A DNA stretch of 64,000 nucleotides from Rheinheimera sp. MMS21-TC3 (GTDB lineage: Bacteria > Pseudomonadota > Gammaproteobacteria > Enterobacterales > Alteromonadaceae). The notes beneath the pieces are model-generated. The model searched no databases. It had not been told where the DNA came from and worked only from the letters and a program-made list of their open reading frames with translations. Positions within the stretch are counted from its first letter, which is position 1, and each line of letters begins with the position of its first letter. A program made the translations under genes and the position numbers. Below, piece by piece: positions 62,262 through 64,000 of the stretch. Location of the stretch: assembly GCF_032229285.1 (NCBI RefSeq), contig NZ_CP135084.1, positions 1,054,001-1,118,000 of the forward strand, written 5' to 3'.

Positions 62262-64000
62262 ATGTCTAATGATTTGAATATGTTACGGAATATAGCAATT
62301 ATTGCCCACGTTGACCACGGCAAAACAACTTTGGTCGATAAATTATTACAGCAATCAGGCACTTTTGATGCTCGCGCTAAATTAAAAGAGCGAGTGATGG
62401 ACTCCGATGCGCAGGAATCTGAACGCGGTATCACTATCTTAGCCAAAAATACTTCAGTACGTTGGAATGGTTATCACATTAACATTCTAGATACCCCAGG
62501 TCACGCCGATTTTGGTGGTGAGGTTGAGCGTGTATTATCAATGGCTGACTCTGTTGTATTATTGGTAGATGCAGTTGATGGCCCTATGCCACAAACCCGC
62601 TTTGTTACTCAAAAAGCTTTTGCTCATGGCTTAAAACCAATTGTTGTGGTTAATAAAATTGACCGCCCAGGCGCACGTCCAGATTGGGTAATTGACCAAG
62701 TATTCGATTTATTTGATAACTTAGGTGCCACAGATGAGCAGTTAGACTTTCCAGTTGTGTTTGCTTCAGCATTAAATGGTTGGGCTACTTTAGATTACAA
62801 TGTTAAAAAAGAAAACATTGATGACTTATTTGCTGCCATCGTTAAACATGTTGCGCCACCGGCAGTAGAGTTAAATGGCGAAACCCAAATTCAAGTATCA
62901 CAGTTAGACTACTCTAGTTACTTAGGTATTATCGGTATTGGCCGTATTAAGCGCGGTACTTTAAAACCAAATCAACAAGTGACTATTCTTAGTGCTGATG
63001 GTAAAAAGCGTAATACTAAAGTAGGCCAAGTATTTGGTTACTTAGGTTTAGAGCGAGTTGAAACCGATGAAGCTACTGCAGGTGATATTGTTGCTTTTAC
63101 CGGTTTAGGTGAGCTGAAAATTTCAGATACAATTTGTGCAACAACTAAACCAGAAGCTTTACCACCACTGACCATAGATGAACCAACAGTAACGATGACT
63201 TTCCAAGTTAATACTTCGCCGTTTGCGGGTAAAGAAGGTAAGTTTGTTACATCTCGGCAAATTTTAGACCGTTTACATGCTGAGTTAAAGCATAACGTAG
63301 CTTTACGGGTTGAAGAAACTGAAGATGGTGATAAGTTCCGCGTTTCAGGCCGTGGTGAATTGCACTTAGGCGTATTAATTGAAAGTATGCGTCGTGAAGG
63401 TTACGAGCTAGCTGTATCACGCCCTGAAGTTATTATGAAAGAAATTGATGGCCAGAAAATGGAACCAATGGAAAACGTTACCATTGACTGTGAAGAACAG
63501 CATCAAGGTTCAATCATGGAAAAAATGGGCGAGCGTAAAGCTGAGATTACTAACATGCAGCCAGATGGTAAAGGCCGTATTCGTTTAGACTTTATGATGC
63601 CAAGCCGTGGTTTAATTGGCTTTAGAACAGACTTTATGACTATCACTTCTGGTACTGGTTTAATGTACCATAGTTTTGATCACTACGGTCCTTATAAAGG
63701 CGGTACTATTGGTCAGCGTATGAATGGCGTTATGATTTCTAATGCTATGGGTAGAGCCGCAGGTTATGCGATTTATTCGCTACAAGAACGTGGCCGGATG
63801 TTTATTGGCCATGCCGAAGAAGTTTATGAAGGCCAAGTTATTGGTATTCATACTCGGACTAATGATTTAACTGTTAACTGCTTAAAAGGTAAACAGTTAA
63901 CTAACGTACGTGCTTCAGGTACTGATGAAGCTATTACTTTAGTACCACCTATTCGTTATACCTTAGAACAAGCGCTAGAGTTTATTGATGATGATGAACT
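62262..64000 (+). CDS. typA: Ribosome-associated GTPase TypA/BipA with prophage-derived start, 3' end outside window
   Basis: 579 codons of about 607 are visible. The G motifs are [10 protein letters not shown] (P-loop), DTPGHADF (G3) and NKID (G4), followed by EF-G-like domains and the BipA-specific C-terminus ([20 protein letters not shown]). TypA is a translational GTPase that helps 50S assembly at low temperature and stress. Here the first residues, [10 protein letters not shown], come from the prophage and replace the host MSVTATNLDKLRN. The ribosome binding site (GCAGCGAG) is weaker than the one left at 12953. The start is fixed by the frame and by family N-termini. Confidence 0.96.
   Translation, partial: MSNDLNMLRNIAIIAHVDHGKTTLVDKLLQQSGTFDARAKLKERVMDSDAQESERGITILAKNTSVRWNGYHINILDTPGHADFGGEVERVLSMADSVVLLVDAVDGPMPQTRFVTQKAFAHGLKPIVVVNKIDRPGARPDWVIDQVFDLFDNLGATDEQLDFPVVFASALNGWATLDYNVKKENIDDLFAAIVKHVAPPAVELNGETQIQVSQLDYSSYLGIIGIGRIKRGTLKPNQQVTILSADGKKRNTKVGQVFGYLGLERVETDEATAGDIVAFTGLGELKISDTICATTKPEALPPLTIDEPTVTMTFQVNTSPFAGKEGKFVTSRQILDRLHAELKHNVALRVEETEDGDKFRVSGRGELHLGVLIESMRREGYELAVSRPEVIMKEIDGQKMEPMENVTIDCEEQHQGSIMEKMGERKAEITNMQPDGKGRIRLDFMMPSRGLIGFRTDFMTITSGTGLMYHSFDHYGPYKGGTIGQRMNGVMISNAMGRAAGYAIYSLQERGRMFIGHAEEVYEGQVIGIHTRTNDLTVNCLKGKQLTNVRASGTDEAITLVPPIRYTLEQALEFIDDDE
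62289..62311. other. attR of the prophage
   Basis: Contains the core ATTATTGCCCACGT (62298-62311) and matches attL at 21 of 23 positions. Host typA sequence resumes right after it (TGACCACGGC, encoding DHG of the P-loop). The sequence to its left, including a start codon in frame with typA, belongs to the prophage. Confidence 0.88.

Larger units (their letters stand above)
13027..62297. mobile_element. Intact temperate podovirus-like prophage integrated in typA
   Basis: About 49.3 kb between the two core copies. It carries every module of a functional phage: tyrosine integrase, immunity switch, recombination and replication genes, antiterminator, lysis cassette, terminase, portal, capsid, tail and ejection proteins. 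No frameshift, insertion sequence or obvious deletion was seen. The early region is lambda-like, while the N4-gp56-type capsid and giant polyvalent protein fit a podovirus-like virion. Virion morphology is inferred. Confidence 0.92.

Noticed and set aside
13027..62297. Prophage as a decayed remnant
   Set aside because: All modules expected for integration, replication, packaging, lysis and virion formation are present without frameshifts or insertion sequences.

Overview
The window is a gammaproteobacterial chromosome segment, probably from the Alteromonadales/Chromatiales group near Rheinheimera or Arsukibacterium. This rests on gene order (gpmI, rhodanese-grxC-secB-gpsA, trmL, cpxRA/cpxP, ntrBC-DUF4124-glnA, typA) and moderate-to-low G+C. 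The species is inferred and was not tested. The segment is interrupted by one apparently complete prophage of about 49.3 kb.

Host left flank (1-13042): gpmI (cut by the window edge) diverges from a rhodanese-grxC-secB-gpsA run. trmL, a pldB-like hydrolase and a CpxA/CpxR two-component system lie on the minus strand, with a cpxP-type gene diverging across a CpxR box. Then come ntrC, ntrB, a DUF4124 gene and glnA. glnA has a sigma-54 promoter and NtrC enhancer sites, and ntrB also has an NtrC palindrome at its start.

Prophage boundaries: the element sits inside the 5' end of typA (bipA). A 14-bp identical core (23 bp with two mismatches) lies at 13013-13026 and 62298-62311. The host start and first codons of typA are stranded on the left as a 24-codon stub. 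The rest of typA, on the right, reads in frame from a replacement start and N-terminus supplied by the prophage. GTACATA repeats flank both ends, as expected for arm-type integrase sites.

Prophage layout: (a) integrase; (b) a leftward early operon (24003 to 14603) with a small membrane peptide, RecE-like exonuclease, RecT-like annealing protein, a coiled-coil protein, a DUF2303 protein, a fused C5-cytosine plus N6-adenine methyltransferase, dUTPase and SSB; (c) an immunity region with an exported candidate lysogeny gene, a CI/C2-type S24 repressor that looks leaderless, Cro, a CII-type protein and palindromic operators TTAACTATAGTTAA on both sides; (d) a rightward early operon with tRNA-like elements, a zinc-finger protein, a PP-loop sulfurtransferase-like protein, DUF1376 and P-like replication proteins, RusA and a Q-like antiterminator; (e) a late promoter followed at once by terminators; (f) lysis genes (SAR endolysin, Rz/Rz1, holin); (g) terminase, portal, scaffold, N4-gp56-type capsid, adaptor, nozzle-like and fibre-like proteins, internal virion proteins, an HNH homing-endonuclease-like gene and a 2982-residue polyvalent protein. 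The combination suggests a temperate podovirus-like phage with lambda-like control.

Host right flank: typA (62262 to beyond 64000). No transposase, CRISPR array, rRNA gene or reverse transcriptase was seen.
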